Positions 47,301-58,135 are shown, counted from the first letter of the stretch. The stretch is DNA of 64,000 nucleotides from Macrobrachium rosenbergii (GCF_040412425.1 NC_089762.1:22356147-22420146); one strand, 5' to 3'. Made by a program: numbers and translations. The notes: generated by a model from the letters alone, not told the origin.

Positions 47301-50300
47301 TTGATGTAAGGCCATTCCAAGGGCCCATGTAATGGTTCATTGTATTAGGTAGGGTTTCTCCACATCTCTTAGGCCACTGTATGAGTGTGGATGTCATGAA
47401 ACACAGTTGGTTAACCCTTAAACGCCTACTGGACGTATCATACGTCGACTAAAATTGTCTGTTGGGTGCCAAGTGGACGCATCGCACGTCGACTACAAAA
47501 AATTTCAACCTTCGTCAACTTTGACTCGACCGAAATGGTCGAAAACGCAATTGTAAGCTAAAACTCTTACATTCTAGTAATATTCAATCATGTACCTTCA
47601 TTTTGCAACAAATTGGAAGTCTCTAGCACAATATTTCGATTTATGGTGAATTTTTGAAAAACTTTTCTTACGCCCTGCAAGGTAACTCGACCGAAAATTT
47701 CAGAAATTCTTTCATTTTGTCATAATTTTTGCACTGTTCTATATTAGTCGTTACATAAAAAGTTTTACATATGAAAATGTGCGTAATTTCATGTACAATA
47801 CAACAGAAAATAACTCATGGTTGTAGCTTTTATCAGTTTTGAAATATTTTCATATAAATCACGATAAATAGAAAAATTCGACTTCGGTCAACTTTAACTC
47901 GACCTAAATGGTCGAAAACTGCAATTGTAAGCTAAAACACTTACAGTCTAGTAATATTCAATCAATTAGCTTCATTTTTCAACAAACGGGAAGTCTCTAG
48001 CACAATATTTCAATTTATGGTGAATTTTGAAAAAAACATTTTTTACGTCCGCTGCTTCAAATTCATGCATCATTTTGTGATAATATTTTCTCTGTGTTGA
48101 TTTGATCGTTTTACAATTTGTTATATACCAAAATCATCACAATTTAGTGTACAATACAACTAAAAAAATTAACTCATTAGCTTTAACCGTTGTGCTTTAC
48201 AGCGATTTGTATACAATTATATAAGAGTTTTTTTGCTGTCATATATTCCAATATTTATATATGATAATGATATTTTTTGCCATTTCTGATGGTTGCATAC
48301 TAAACTTCAGGCAATGATAAAAAAGGAGCCAAAATGAACTCTTAATCTTAAAAACTAAGCGTGCTGTGATTTTTTGAAAAAAACTTTTTTTCCACTTCGG
48401 CGCTAACTCACCGAACGCCGCCGGCATACGGGAGACGTTTTTGTAAATAGAGGCTCTGCGTTTAAGGGTAAAGTCTCTGGAGGACAAATAAATCTTTGGT
48501 TTTGCTAGCTACATAAACCAAGATTTGGATGATTTTATTTATGGCTGATTGCTTACCAAAATGGCAGCAGTTCAATAAGCTGACTCCAAGGCTTGTTTTG
48601 TTTTCATTGGCAATTACAATGCCCATCACATTGAATGGCAAAGTTCAGTTCTGCCACAGATAATCATGGTATTGCTGCTTTAGAGTTTTCCACTTTTCCA
48701 CTATTCTGGTTGTGAACAGCTAATAAATGAATGCACACACACCACTCTGGCAACCATCTTGACCTATTATTCACAGATACTACAAGGATTGTGCCTTGTG
48801 GAGTAGGGTTGCTGGTGGGCTTAACTAATCATAGTCTGATTAAGGCTAATGTGGAGAAGGATCAGGTTGTTCCTCATGTTAGCTTTTTGAGAGAGGTATA
48901 CTTGAAATCCCAGGCCAATTGGGATCGTATTCACCACGATCTTATTGAGCTCATTTGGGGTGTTATTTATAAAAATCCAAAAATTATTGAGTGTTTAAAT
49001 TATCATCTTAACACCATCATCAAGAGGAGAATTTCTTCTAAAATCAAAAGTTTTGTCTTAAAGATAAACATGGTTTAATGCCTCATGTCAGCTTGCCAGT
49101 CATGAAAAACAAGGAACAATTGAACAGGTCTTTTCTGGCATAACTTCATTGAGCTTAGAAGTTGAGGTCAGGTATAGTCTATGAGAGTTGAGAGAGCTTA
49201 TAATGAGGGTGCAAAGATCTTGCTCTCTTGTGGTGATGACCGTAAGTGGTCTACCCTTAAGTCATAACTCTTTGGAGTGATGAGACTCCTGTTTATGACC
49301 TGTTTATTGTCCTAAACAGAAGACAGGACTTTTGGCTCAAATCTTTGTGAGAAAACAGTATGGTTGTTTCTTCTCCTTGCCTTAGTCTGTGTTTTCAGAA
49401 TCCCTGAATAGAGATCTGGCATTAATTCATAAGTGGAGTAGGCTTTGTGGCAAGAAGCTTAGCCCTTCTAAAACTCAAAGTACAATAGTTAGTTAAGCCA
49501 GAAAACTTTTGCCTTTGCATCATGATTTACATTTAAATTGTACTGTTTTAAATGTCAGTGACTTTTTAAGACCTGAGCTGTAACTTTTAATAAGAAATTG
49601 ACTTGAGAAATATATACATTATACATTATATTGGTTCCTGTGTTTCTTAAAAAGTTGGTATCTTGCAGAAATGTTTTCAAATTTTTCATGATCTAGGTAT
49701 ATTACAGTGTATCTAAGGGTTTTAACTTTTCTTCTTTATTTGGAGTACTGTCCTCCAGCGTAGTCCTCAGGTGCTGACTCTCATCTCAGACTTTGGAATA
49801 GAGTAATGTCATCAGTCAAGTTTATTTTGCCAACTCTTAATACTGACTTGTGGCACAGATGTGAAGTGAGCTTATGTCTGTTGTATAAAATTTACTGCAA
49901 TGACAAACATCCTCTGCACTCTTCCTTACTTGACCTAGCTGTTTTTGCTCACAACACTAGGCAGGGTGATGCTGGAAACAGCATCTTGTTTTCCGGTATC
50001 AGGTTTAGTACTACTCAGCTTGCTAGGAGTTTTATTTTGGCTACAACTAAAATGTGGAATAATTTGCCTAGTGCAACTGTGGAATCTTCTGACCTCCCGA
50101 TGTTTAAGCAAGGAGGTAATTCATTCCTTCTTTTTACAGATGTCTCCTGAATTCAGGTGTATCAGTCTTATTTTCTATTCCCTCACATTGTATTTATTTA
50201 TTTATCGCTTTCCTCTATAAATTGCCTCTATGCAGGCTGATTTCCCTTGGACTTCTCTTGGGTTTATAGTCGGTTGACTGTCCATAAGGTTTTCAGCTGA

Positions 50301-53300
50301 AGATCTGAAGAAACAAACAAACAAACCACCCCAATAAAATTAGGCAAGGTTAAAAAATTACTCTGCATAGCCTCTTACACTTGGCAAAGAGAACCCCAAA
50401 CTAGAATTACATGTTGAAAAGAATTACTGCATTAGGAAATGAAAACTACTGAAATTTTCAGAAAATCACTGAAAGCAGCCTAGGGGAAATGGAAAGGATG
50501 ACAGTGGTAGTGTGTGACCAAAGAATGGCAAACTGAAAATAAAGAGCTGCACTGAATCAGACCAGTGATGTTGTATGGTTCAGAAACATGGGCAGTAAAA
50601 AGGGAGGAGAAACTGAAGCTGGAGCAAACAGAAATACGGATGCTGAGGTGGATTTTGAAGATCTTACTGTGTGAAAGGCTGGAAGATGAAGAAATTAGAA
50701 ATGCCAGGTTGGCAAAGATTACTAATATGATAAGAGTTCAGATTGAGATGGTATGAGCATGTGGTGAGGATGAGCAACGAGGAAGGAGTAAGAGTGCTTG
50801 GTTGGAACCTGCTAGGGGTAGAAGGTCAAGAGGAAGGCAAAGGATTAAATGGAGTAATAAAGGGAACTACAATTTAGAAAAGACATCTGGAAGGCTAAAA
50901 CATTACAACATCTAAGTGCAGTAACTGTGAAGTCGAAAAAAGATGTAGAAAACGATGTAGAATAAAGATGTTCAATAAAACGAGGTTGAGAAGACTTCTC
51001 AAAATAGAATGGTTGGTGGCGAGAGACAGGCTAAAAATAGAATGGTTGGCGGCGAGACAAGGTCTCTCTCCTTGGGTGCGTAATAAAAAAAAGATATAAC
51101 AGAACAAACACCAAGGCTAAGACAAGCTGGGTTTGTGTTATATCAAAAGGCAAAACCAAGTTAGAGAGGGAATTAAACAGAAAGGCTCAAACGAGTTGAT
51201 AACAATTACGTAGTATAACTGTGTAGGAATAACTAAGCAGCAAGAAAGAGCGAAAATAACAAAATGTAACAAAAAAGAACTTGCTGCATTATTTCAAAAT
51301 AGGCAAAATATCTAAAAATGTAAATTATATTAAAAAAACAAAAAGAATAATTAAGACTCAAAATGTAAATTATATTAAAAAAAAAGAATAATTAAGAATT
51401 AAGTTGAACGGCAGGCAGCAGAAGAGACACGTCTGTCTCAGATGCGGCCAAAAGGTAAAGAGAATGCATACCAACTGGTTGGTGGGGATTCTTCCCCTAC
51501 CATCGGCAGCCAGTTACCAATATCCACCTTGATTTTAGTTAAACGGCTGGCTCCAGCTTGCGCTGAAAGTAAATCAGTAAATCCCCTATGTAAAGACCAA
51601 GGGTTTGTATACGTGTAGGAACAAGAAGAGTTTAGTGGATGAAGATATTTTCAGCAAGAATAGCTGAGGAAGGTGCAAGGCAATTGACCTCTTAGTATAG
51701 GGATGGTGCTGAGGATGAAGAAGATTGAAACTTACAGCAATGGTACTGAAAATGGGAAAAAGAGAATACAGTACTCAGTAGTGCGTTAGTTGCCAAATGA
51801 AAGGTAAAAAGATGTAAATGACAGAACACTGGGTCTGAAGTGAATACTGATGCCCAATGAATAACAGAAAATGGTAATTACAAATGTCACAGTACAAAAA
51901 TAGTGAAAAACACTCTGTTGACCCAGTGAAGACCAGCAGCACATTTAAACTCTACCAAGACACACATAGGAATTGGAAGCACTTGTTGATTTACGAAAAT
52001 TTGGCTAAGAAGCCAAGACCTGGGGCACTTTCAACCATTCAGGACTTAAAGAGGGTGAAAAGAGGGAGTCAGTGTTTGGACACCAAGACAGAAGAAAGGA
52101 ACTGGGAACAGAGGTAAAGTAAAAAGCCAAAAAGTGGGTGCAGCTCAGGGCTGAGGGGACACTGCCAACAACTTTTTGTAATGCATACAGTACACCACAT
52201 GAGGTGCACAGATGGCACTAACCCCCTACAAGGAATGAGAAGCGTTGCTTTGTGGTCTAATGGACTTGGCTGGCAAATATGCAATAGGGGTTTCTTTTAA
52301 TCGCTCAAGTTGGTAAGTATGGTTCTGGTTCACACACAAGAAGGCATATATAATCAATAGGTTTCATACAATAAACTGTTTTGCGACAAGGAATAGATCA
52401 CAAAAGGAATCTTTACTTGGATGGAGATTTGATTAAGAGCACTGATGATTTTGCTGTTTTTAGTTCTATATTCTCTTCTCAAACCGTACCATGATTGAAA
52501 TGATTTACAGTACTAACAAGATGAAATCCACACACACACATACAAAAATGTACGATACAGTTGGTGCCTAGGACAGAATGAGAATACATTCCAGCTGAGT
52601 AACTCTCATTACATAAACATTTATCAGCAGACAATGAAATCAGTGCATTCTGATAATCAAAATAAAAAATGATACACACTTATACAGTGCTAGAAAGTTA
52701 CTTTACAAAAAATGTGATGAAAAAATAAGGTATTCAGAACAGCAATCCTAACACACATGGTGTTAGTACGTAAATCAATGTCAGGAATAGGAGTGCTTGA
52801 CAGGAGACAAAAAGAACTCCTCTCTTCGGTGGAAAGTTTCACCCATTGCTTTATTAGTTTAATTAGATATTCAGTCTTGTTGTATTTGCCCTTACCTAGA
52901 CCTAAGTAAAAAGTAAAAATAAGTTTCTAATTCATAATGACTCACTGAAACAGATTCTTTTCCCCTATCCTTGGGTATCTGTAACTAAAACTTCAACTTT
53001 TTTCAGAGGAAAGGATTACCTTCAAGTCTACAGTATCATATTTTTGTTAAGGTCTACATTTACTGAAACATGAATTGCAACATAAATTAGGAAATTTCCT
53101 ATGAAAAACAGATACATTGGCCTTGGTACACAAATCACAAAAACTTTAAATGACTCTGCTAAGGTGTAATTTTCTCATTATTATTACACTATTCAAATCA
53201 AGATATACATGAACTATCTGTAAATTAGCAACTTAAAAGGGGTAATTCTGTAAATAACATAAGGCTAGTGTACAGTATAAGGAATATCATTTGTAGTTTC

Positions 53301-56300
53301 AATAAATGTATATACTACAGTACTGTATATAGCATAATATCAATTGCTACATAAAAATCCCTCAGTCTACTTGAAGTAAAAAAAAAAAGTTTAGCTAGAA
53401 CTGTATTTTGTAAATAAAATTTTTGACCTTTTGACCATTAGTTGTAAATTTTTGTTTTTGTAAATAAACCAATGTACCAGCCTGACTTCAAATTACTTAA
53501 TGTTCTTTTTTTCACAAAGAAAACCATGATGCAGGGTTAAAAATGTAAAACATTTTGGACTGGACACTACATCTGGTATCATAAATTATGAGGAAATGAT
53601 GTTAAGCAACACTCACATATACTGGGGATCCTTTTGACTCACTTCATATACCCAAGACATTGATTCCTTAAGCAAATTAACTACGACTTCTTTGCTCATG
53701 TTGGTTGGATGATGCTGTTTCGTGATAACCATACTGTGCCAGGCTTCAACTTTGAAGGTATTTGAAACTCTTGCTGTGTCTTTGGTAATATGCCTGAAGA
53801 AAGAAAAAGCATACATGAGTTTGCATCAGACATCATTCTGTATTAATATACATTCCCTAAGCACATAGCAGTGGGTTCCAAATAATGTTATGTTCAACTA
53901 ATAAAGGAACAAAATAACATTAAGATTAAAAAGTTATTCTAAAATCTATCAAAAAGAACACTTTTATGGGATGAAACTTGGGATGGTGGTTCATGAAAAG
54001 AGGCTAACATAAATTAAGCGCCAAAGCTACAACCAAAACTTGAAATAAGCTTATGATCTAAAATGCTAACTTCTTCCTTATGCTTTAAACAAGCACTAAT
54101 GAACATAGTATTGAATATTTTTGTAAATAAAAAATGGCAAAGCAGCAATTATTACTTCGGAATAGTACACTTGCCAAAAGCTATTAAATACTGTACTTTA
54201 TTCTAATCCATGTAAACATGATACGTATGCTAAAATCTCGGTAAGTTATTGCTTAATAATGAATATCTTGCTATCTGAGGATTAATTATTTTACTCAAAG
54301 GCCTTTTACAGACAACTGTTTCAAAGGTAAAGATCAAGGAAAATTAACTGACTTCACGTCCATTTAAATGTTTCTTCACGAATGCATTTTCAACTATGAT
54401 ATAGTACTCTAGTTCTTAGTAAATAATGAATAATACACATACAGTACAGTATATAAAAATATGATTTTCTTAATACTGTATCATCTTCTTTCAACCCTAT
54501 TAGTCCCATTGTATAGCAGGGTCGGCTGCTCGAGTCAACTTTTTCCATCTACTTCTTTTCCTAGGATCTTCTTCCCGCAGTCCCACCTCACCTGTATCCC
54601 TCCTCACCACATCCATCCATCTGATCCGTTGATGCTCCACACTCCTCCTCCCCATCACTGGCAATGTTCTTAGCTCTCTTGATTGGTTCCACCTCCTCTC
54701 TTCTTATTAAATGGTCATAGTATCTCAAACGAGCTTCCCTAGCCTTCTCCTTTGCATTACATATACCACACATTCTTCTTATATCTTGACTCTCCCTCCT
54801 TTCCAGTAGTGATATTCCAGCAATCCATCTCGCCATCCTCATCTCGGTTCTTTCCAATAGTCCCTCCTCTTTCCTCTTAAGTGCCCAGTTTTCTGCCCCA
54901 TATAATAGTATGGGCCTGATAACTGTCTTATAAATCTTCAATCTGAGCTTATTGGCATTTTCTTGTCTAAAACAACTCCTGTTAATTCTCTCCATTTTCA
55001 TCATGCTTCTTTCACTCTCTGTCTCACTGCTTTCTCAGTACCTCTCTCTTCTGTTATTATTGATCCCAAATAGTTAAACTCTGCTTCAGCACTGTACCAT
55101 CTTCCTCTTGAATGTTTACTTCTTCATGTCCTTCTCAGCTACTAGTCATTAGCTCTGTCTATCCAATGCCCACTTTAAATCCTTTCCTTTCTAGGGCTCC
55201 TTTCCATGCTAAAAACCTCTCTTGCAGTTCTTCTTCTGTGTCTGCTAGAAAGGCTTTTAGCATGGAAAGGAGCCCTAGAAAGGAAAGGACTTTCTTAATA
55301 CTGTATAAGCCATAGTAAATACAGTCACCACCCTACTTACAACCATTCAAGTTACAAACAGTCACAGATACAAACAGATGGTCACAAGCTCAAATTTTTC
55401 TCTGCATGCTCTACTTTGCTAGTAAGAATTTTGGCACAGAACAGAAGAATATAAGGCAAAAGAAGCTGTTCTTTTAACTCCTTCACTGGCTATCCCAAGT
55501 ATTCTCATGATCAACTACCATGTATTCTTACACTCACAAGCATACTCATTCATACTCATAAAATATTCCTTCTTATTTCTGTCTTCCCGATTTAACTCGT
55601 CCTATGACAAATTCCCATTTTCTATAATTCTTCTCCCCACAGGATGTTTAGTGTGTATTTTTTTCAATAGATGGTGGTGTGCACTGTTTACCTTGTGAAC
55701 CTCCAATGTCAAATGCTGCTCCTGCAAAATTCTCTCCGAGTTCATAACTTTCAAAGCTTGGAAAAAATACTGAGTTTTCAATGCGTGAATCTAAATTTTA
55801 TTTTCTTCTTTTTACCTTTCTAGCATCCAAAGTAATTCTTTATAATACTGCATGATTTAAAAATGTAGTGAAAATAGTATAATCTATGACTACCAAGTTA
55901 ACTCGGGAATGTAAACATCAACAAAAAGTATGCACTACATGTTAAAAACCAACTTACGAACATTTCAAGATACAAACAGCCATCCGGAATGTAACTCATT
56001 CATAAGTAGGGTGGTGAATGTATACAAAAAGGGAATGTTTTCTTAAACAGAAACAATGCATCTAAAAGACAAATGCAGAAACATATTTACAGTACCTGTA
56101 CATTTATTCACTTCATACTACATGTCTTAAATTCACTTACGATTCACAACACACCACACCATCTGAAACTTGCTCAAACAAGTAACAAAAAAGAATAAAA
56201 TACAACAGAATATGACAGGACATATTAAGCTTTGCTGACTGCTGCATGCAACTGATATCAGCCTTGGGGGTCATATATGTAGCACTTGCACACAAGGCAT

Positions 56301-57065
56301 TTACCCGATGTTCGTCACAAGAATTCAGTCTTTCTCTCAGCAGAAGAAAACTGTGGTCTTTGCAAGATTTTCAAAGCTGACTACAAAGATAGTTATAGCA
56401 AATTTTATTCTTATAATTTTTTATGATGATTCTCACAGAGCACATTAAAGAAAAACATATACAGTACTGTACTGTATCAAAACCAATGCATGGCTGGGGC
56501 TCTTGAATTATCTTGCTGAACATTCCTCACAAACTAATAGTTTTTTAGAAAATGCATGTAAATCATTTTTTTTTACACCATGCACAGAAAAAAGCAAGAT
56601 GTAAATTGGTGCATTGTTACAATGGTTTATTTGCTACACAACTTACATTGTGGATAGTGCATGGGCACACCCAGGGCTAGCTCTAGTAAGTTACTGAAAA
56701 TATTTGTTACCCATTTATTCACACTTACCAAGCATTAAGGATCAAAGTAAAATTAAGTTTGTCGGCAGCATGAACATGCCAAAATTTTACAAAATAGCAA
56801 AGCACTGAAGCTGAAATGCAACAAATTTACCATAACAGAAAAAAAAAATACACATGCTGGAACAACAAAAATTTTACCTGCCAAATTCGTCAACAGCAGT
56901 CATGTTCATGAAGTTGCAAAAATCACAGTCTTTTTCTGTTTCTGCAGACAATTTATTGACCCACTCATAGATATTGGTATCTTTAGTTGGCATGGGTCGC
57001 TTTGATCGTACAGGATTGTATACAGTATGCTCAGCAGTTAGAGGATGGAAAATATGAATGAGATG
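35216..57065 (-). CDS. Host gene: GalT/HIT-superfamily-like protein, partial (5 exons)
   Basis: Five minus-strand exons: 57,065-56,878; 53,793-53,617; 46,071-45,837; 45,658-45,540; 35,351-35,216. Every junction has GT/AG borders and compatible phases (2+1, 2+1, 0, 2+1), giving about 285 residues without a stop. Features in order: DCDFCNFM (a CxxC like the GalT zinc-binding pair), VSNTFKVEAWHSMVITKQHH, then GASQIHPHFHMMMAP, which resembles the GalT active-site motif GxSxxHPHxQ and the HIT HxHxH motif, and ENYFNTLIEIHAALGL as in the GalT C-terminal half. I infer a nucleotidyl-transferase or hydrolase fold; substrate unknown, cytosolic location likely because no signal or membrane segment is visible in this part. 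I do not recognise the exact family. N- and C-terminal exons are incomplete here. Introns are 3.1, 7.5, 0.18 and 10.2 kb, full of transposons. Confidence 0.85.
38725..39583. mobile_element. pogo/Tigger-type MITE with internal hairpin
   Basis: Termini are TACAGTAGAACCCCGG at the left and, in reverse complement, TACAGTAGAACCTTGG at the right, flanked by TA. The right part contains ATTTCTTATGGGAGAAATTA and GAATTCGACAAAATCGAATC, phrases that I recognise from Tigger-type non-autonomous elements. No transposase ORF is present. It lies in the 10.2-kb intron of the GalT/HIT-like gene. Confidence 0.8.
38960..39213. repeat. Near-perfect 112-bp inverted repeat (hairpin)
   Basis: The arm 38,960-39,071 (TTGAAAAACAAGCCATATTA onwards) is almost exactly the reverse complement of 39,103-39,213. 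The loop is about 31 bases and itself contains GGCAG/CTGCC complementarity. Only a handful of mismatches and small indels separate the arms. A transcript across it would form a long dsRNA stem. Confidence 0.95.
40147..40208. repeat. Short tandem duplication, about 33 bp x 2
   Basis: CAATTTCTTGTCAGGTGACC and CAATTTCATGTCAGGTGACC start two adjacent copies that both continue into AGATTTT. Confidence 0.85.
40912..43165. repeat. Satellite-like array, 5 units of about 380 bp
   Basis: Units start at about 40,912, 41,291, 41,670, 42,048 and 42,796 with CTGAAAATCTCAGAAATTC. Each runs through ATATATGAAAATGTGC, CTCATGGTTGTAGCTTTTAT, TTCAACCTTCGGTCAACTTT and CAACAAACGAGAAGTCTC. Period is 379, 379, 378 and, after removing the inserted MITE, about 383 bp. 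The copy at 47,411-48,472 has only about 1.5 units, so the array is an expansion inside the transposon. Confidence 0.95.
42059..42419. mobile_element. 361-bp MITE inserted in satellite unit 4
   Basis: Terminal inverted repeats of about 70 bp: TGTAAGAGCCTGACGCCGTC at the left and, in reverse complement, TGTAAGAGCCTGGCGCGATC at the right; both then share AACACGTGTGTGTTCGTGTG. The uninterrupted site in neighbouring units is GCTGAAAATCTCAGAAATTC. Comparison gives a 4-bp duplication ATCT (42,055-42,058 and 42,420-42,423), or 2 bp TC if one more base is counted as terminus. No ORF. Superfamily not assigned. Confidence 0.9.
43590..44560 (+). mobile_element. Decayed DIRS/PAT-like RNase H region
   Basis: A plus-strand reading near 44,314-44,460 gives LAVKLSLENFCKENVLCHCH followed by a phrase resembling the DIRS RNase H core LELxAVxxAL and VLCHCDNxT. 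Near 43,690-43,760 IQMYIQQHL and WLWWLANNSQL resemble the linker between DIRS RT and RNase H. The piggyBac-like MITE interrupts what may be the same element, whose left part would be at 39.6-40.65 kb. Heavily decayed, low certainty. Confidence 0.4.
44541..44567. repeat. (GA)n microsatellite
   Basis: Short GA run within the 10.2-kb intron. Confidence 0.95.
45540..45658 (-). CDS. GalT/HIT-like gene, exon D
   Basis: The 119-bp exon starts in phase 0 after TTTACAG and ends with two codon bases before GTAATT. It encodes SGKADLEVMFLSDFPGESLY, then RLIYFAFNAYHDTFSQLCK. It is separated from exon C by a 178-bp intron that contains two copies of a phrase of about 29 bp (AACAAAAAGTACAATACAGG and the bases after it). 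Confidence 0.9.
45837..46071 (-). CDS. GalT/HIT-like gene, exon C with active-site motif
   Basis: The 235-bp exon has acceptor TTTCAG and donor GTGAGT. It encodes YTNIAWDILHHAGASQIHPH and FHMMMAPDHYYG, the HPHFH motif that best identifies the superfamily, then ENYFNTLIEIHAALGL and ends in phase 0 after AIATL. The ORF continuing past the donor is intron read-through. Confidence 0.92.
47100..50330 (+). mobile_element. Jockey-like LINE, decayed and split by a piggyBac-like MITE
   Basis: Plus-strand fragments in order: GLLIPGFKKPMLL (about 47,260-47,300) of the endonuclease N-terminal half; then, after the MITE at 47,411-48,472, DCLLTKMAAVQ (about 48,550), GNYNAHHIEW (about 48,610, the GDxNAHH endonuclease motif) and GNHLDLLFTDTTRIVPCGVG (from 48,750) through KSQANWDRIHHDLIEL. 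A large internal deletion removes most of the reverse transcriptase. LCLLYKIYCNDKHPLHSSL and TTKMWNNLPSATVESSDLP (49,870-50,100) are the C-terminal region. A short AAAC-type tail lies at 50,309-50,325. It sits in the 7.5-kb intron of the host gene in antisense orientation. Confidence 0.85.
47411..48472. mobile_element. piggyBac-like MITE, short copy
   Basis: Left flank TTAA with CCCTTAAACGCC. The right end GCGTTTAAGGG is followed by TAAA, a mutated TTAA. Interior matches the long copy at 40,649-43,585 but has only about 1.5 satellite units (47,500-48,050) before the shared right part (48,050-48,460). It interrupts the endonuclease domain of the LINE. Confidence 0.85.
50480..50925 (+). mobile_element. 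LINE reverse-transcriptase C-terminal fragment
   Basis: MLYGSETWAVKREEKLKLEQ followed by TEIRMLRWILKILLCERLED is the conserved region downstream of the RT in RTE-type and related endonuclease-RT elements. A frame-shifted YEHVVRMSNEEGVRV follows. Upstream RT motifs are missing, so it is strongly 5'-truncated. It is distinct from the Jockey-like LINE just before it. Confidence 0.8.
51985..52245 (-). mobile_element. Common decapod interspersed repeat (3' portion)
   Basis: On the minus strand the segment contains GTAGGGGGTTAGTGCC, GTGCACCTCATGTGG, GTGTCCCCTCAGCCC, AGCTGCACCCAC and, near its end, CTTGGC followed by AGCCAAATTTTCG. I recall these phrases in this order from a repeat very frequent in decapod transcripts and genomes; this is memory, not a search. 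The overlapping minus ORF is not a gene. Confidence 0.55.
53617..53793 (-). CDS. GalT/HIT-like gene, exon B
   Basis: The 177-bp exon has acceptor CTTCAG and donor GTGAGT. The first base completes the Arg codon from exon A and the last two bases start an Ile codon. It encodes HITKDTARVSNTFKVEAWHS through KDPQY. Intron lengths are 3,084 bp before and 7,545 bp after. Confidence 0.9.
54466..54481. repeat. 16-bp target-site duplication, left copy
   Basis: TTTCTTAATACTGTAT, identical to 55,291-55,306, flanking the RTE-type LINE. Confidence 0.93.
54482..55290 (-). mobile_element. RTE-type LINE, 5'-truncated with 5' snap-back
   Basis: Minus-strand coding remnant of an endonuclease-RT element. Upstream is FLADTEEELQERFLAWKGAL followed by ERKGFKVGIGKTELM (RT region just past the catalytic motif), then KIYKTVIRPILLYGAENWAL, TEMRMARWIAGISLLERRES and EARLRYYDHLIRREE, down to a GAAGATG-like 3' tail near 54,482. 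Perfect 16-bp target-site duplications flank it. The first 36 or so bases at the 5' end (55,255-55,290) form part of a perfect inverted repeat with 55,181-55,214. The longest open segment is 138 codons (55,004-54,588). Truncated and inactive. Confidence 0.9.
55181..55288. repeat. Perfect 34-bp inverted repeat at LINE 5' end
   Basis: CCTTTCCTTTCTAGGGCTCC and the next 14 bases (55,181-55,214) are the exact reverse complement of 55,255-55,288, with a 40-base loop. The right arm ends two bases before the target-site duplication. Confidence 0.97.
55291..55306. repeat. 16-bp target-site duplication, right copy
   Basis: TTTCTTAATACTGTAT, identical to 54,466-54,481. Confidence 0.93.
55320..56022. 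mobile_element. Tc1/pogo-type MITE
   Basis: Left end TACAGTCACCACCCTACTTA; right end in reverse complement TACATTCACCACCCTACTTA. Bounded by TA, about 700 bp, no transposase. It starts 14 bp from the LINE target-site duplication and lies in the 3.1-kb intron. Confidence 0.85.
56878..57065 (-). CDS. GalT/HIT-like gene, exon A
   Basis: The 188-bp exon is preceded by TTTCAG and followed by GTAAAA. It begins in phase 0 (HLIHIFHPLTAEH) and ends with two bases of an Arg codon after VDEFG. It carries the CxxC pair in DCDFCNFM. The upstream exon must lie beyond 57,065, across or beyond the DIRS element. Confidence 0.85.
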
Positions 57066-57343
57066 CTGAAATGAAATTTGGAAAATGAAAATACAGTATT
57101 GAGACACAGAGGGGCACGTTCGAAACAAACTGAAATTTGGTAAAGTATACAGTTGGTATGGGAAATGTTCCTAGAACCGTCAACTTCATATGTAAGGTAA
57201 ATTACAAAAAACTAGCAGGCATGTAAAATTTTTGGTTACATTATTTAGTTATTAACTAAATGTGTTTTTTATTTTAATAAAATGTTTAAAAATTTCTTAA
57301 AAAATGGATTTTGACAAAGGAAAAATCTATTTCTGGGGGAAGA

Positions 57344-57640
57344 CCTGTGTCACCCAGTGAAATGGTTCCAATAGCACACATTTCTAGGTATAACTATTGC
57401 TAAATATACCAGAGAAAAAAGCTATCCATAATGCCAGGGTTACTACCCCTGGATCGATCACCACAATGGTGTCGGTATGCACTAGGGGTGAGTGGTAACC
57501 ACTATCACAGGTCTTCATCCTATAGATCTCTCTATTCTCAAAGTCCCAAACTTGGGGGAGCCGTACCAACGATTGCCTCCCGCTCACCCGCTAGGTACCA
57601 CTCGCACCCGCCATCTTCATCCCAAGATTAGCACCCACCA
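57344..57640. repeat. DIRS left inverted terminal repeat (3' end of element)
   Basis: Matches 62,680-62,978 in reverse complement with few differences from GACCTGTGTCACCCAGTG to the CCATCTTCATCCCAAGATTA block. The outermost 38 bases (57,306-57,343) are absent from the right repeat, as in DIRS1 where the two terminal repeats differ in outer extension. Confidence 0.93.
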
Positions 57641-57684
57641 AGCTTGGTATGCCACCCGGGTGGGAAAGGAAGCATAGGGATGGG

Positions 57685-57775
57685 TCACTGGGTGACACAG
57701 GTCTTCCCCCAGAAATAGATTTTTCCTTTGTCAAAATCCCTTTTCTGGGCTCGACCTGTGTCACCCAGTGAAATA
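57685..57775. other. DIRS internal complementary region (circle-junction template)
   Basis: 57,685-57,739 is the exact reverse complement of the 55 bases at the left terminus (57,306-57,360). 57,741-57,775 is the reverse complement of the right terminus (62,956-62,988) with one mismatch. The two are directly adjacent, so the segment equals the complement of the two joined ends. In the DIRS1 model this region aligns the ends during circle formation. Confidence 0.95.
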
Positions 57776-58135
57776 GTAACAGAGAATCAGCCATACAAGA
57801 GCTTGGTGGTACGCTCCAAAGATTACCTTAATGGAGCTAAATAAAACTAAGAAAAAATTACTGTGTTTAATAATCCCAAATTATAAGTTCAAAAAACGTA
57901 ATCAAAAACTATAAAGTACACAGTCTAAAAATATAAATTAACCAACACCAAGACACTTAAGGCTAACAATTTATGATTTGAAAAGAGGATATCCATGATA
58001 TGGGCAGGAGTCAGGCTGTGAAGCAGGCCTGACCTAAAGGCTAGAAGCAGGGCAAGTAAGCGAGGCAGGTAGGCTAGAGAATATACCAATAGGTAATCGA
58101 GGATACAAACAAAAAGGATAAAGAAGTTACATAAA

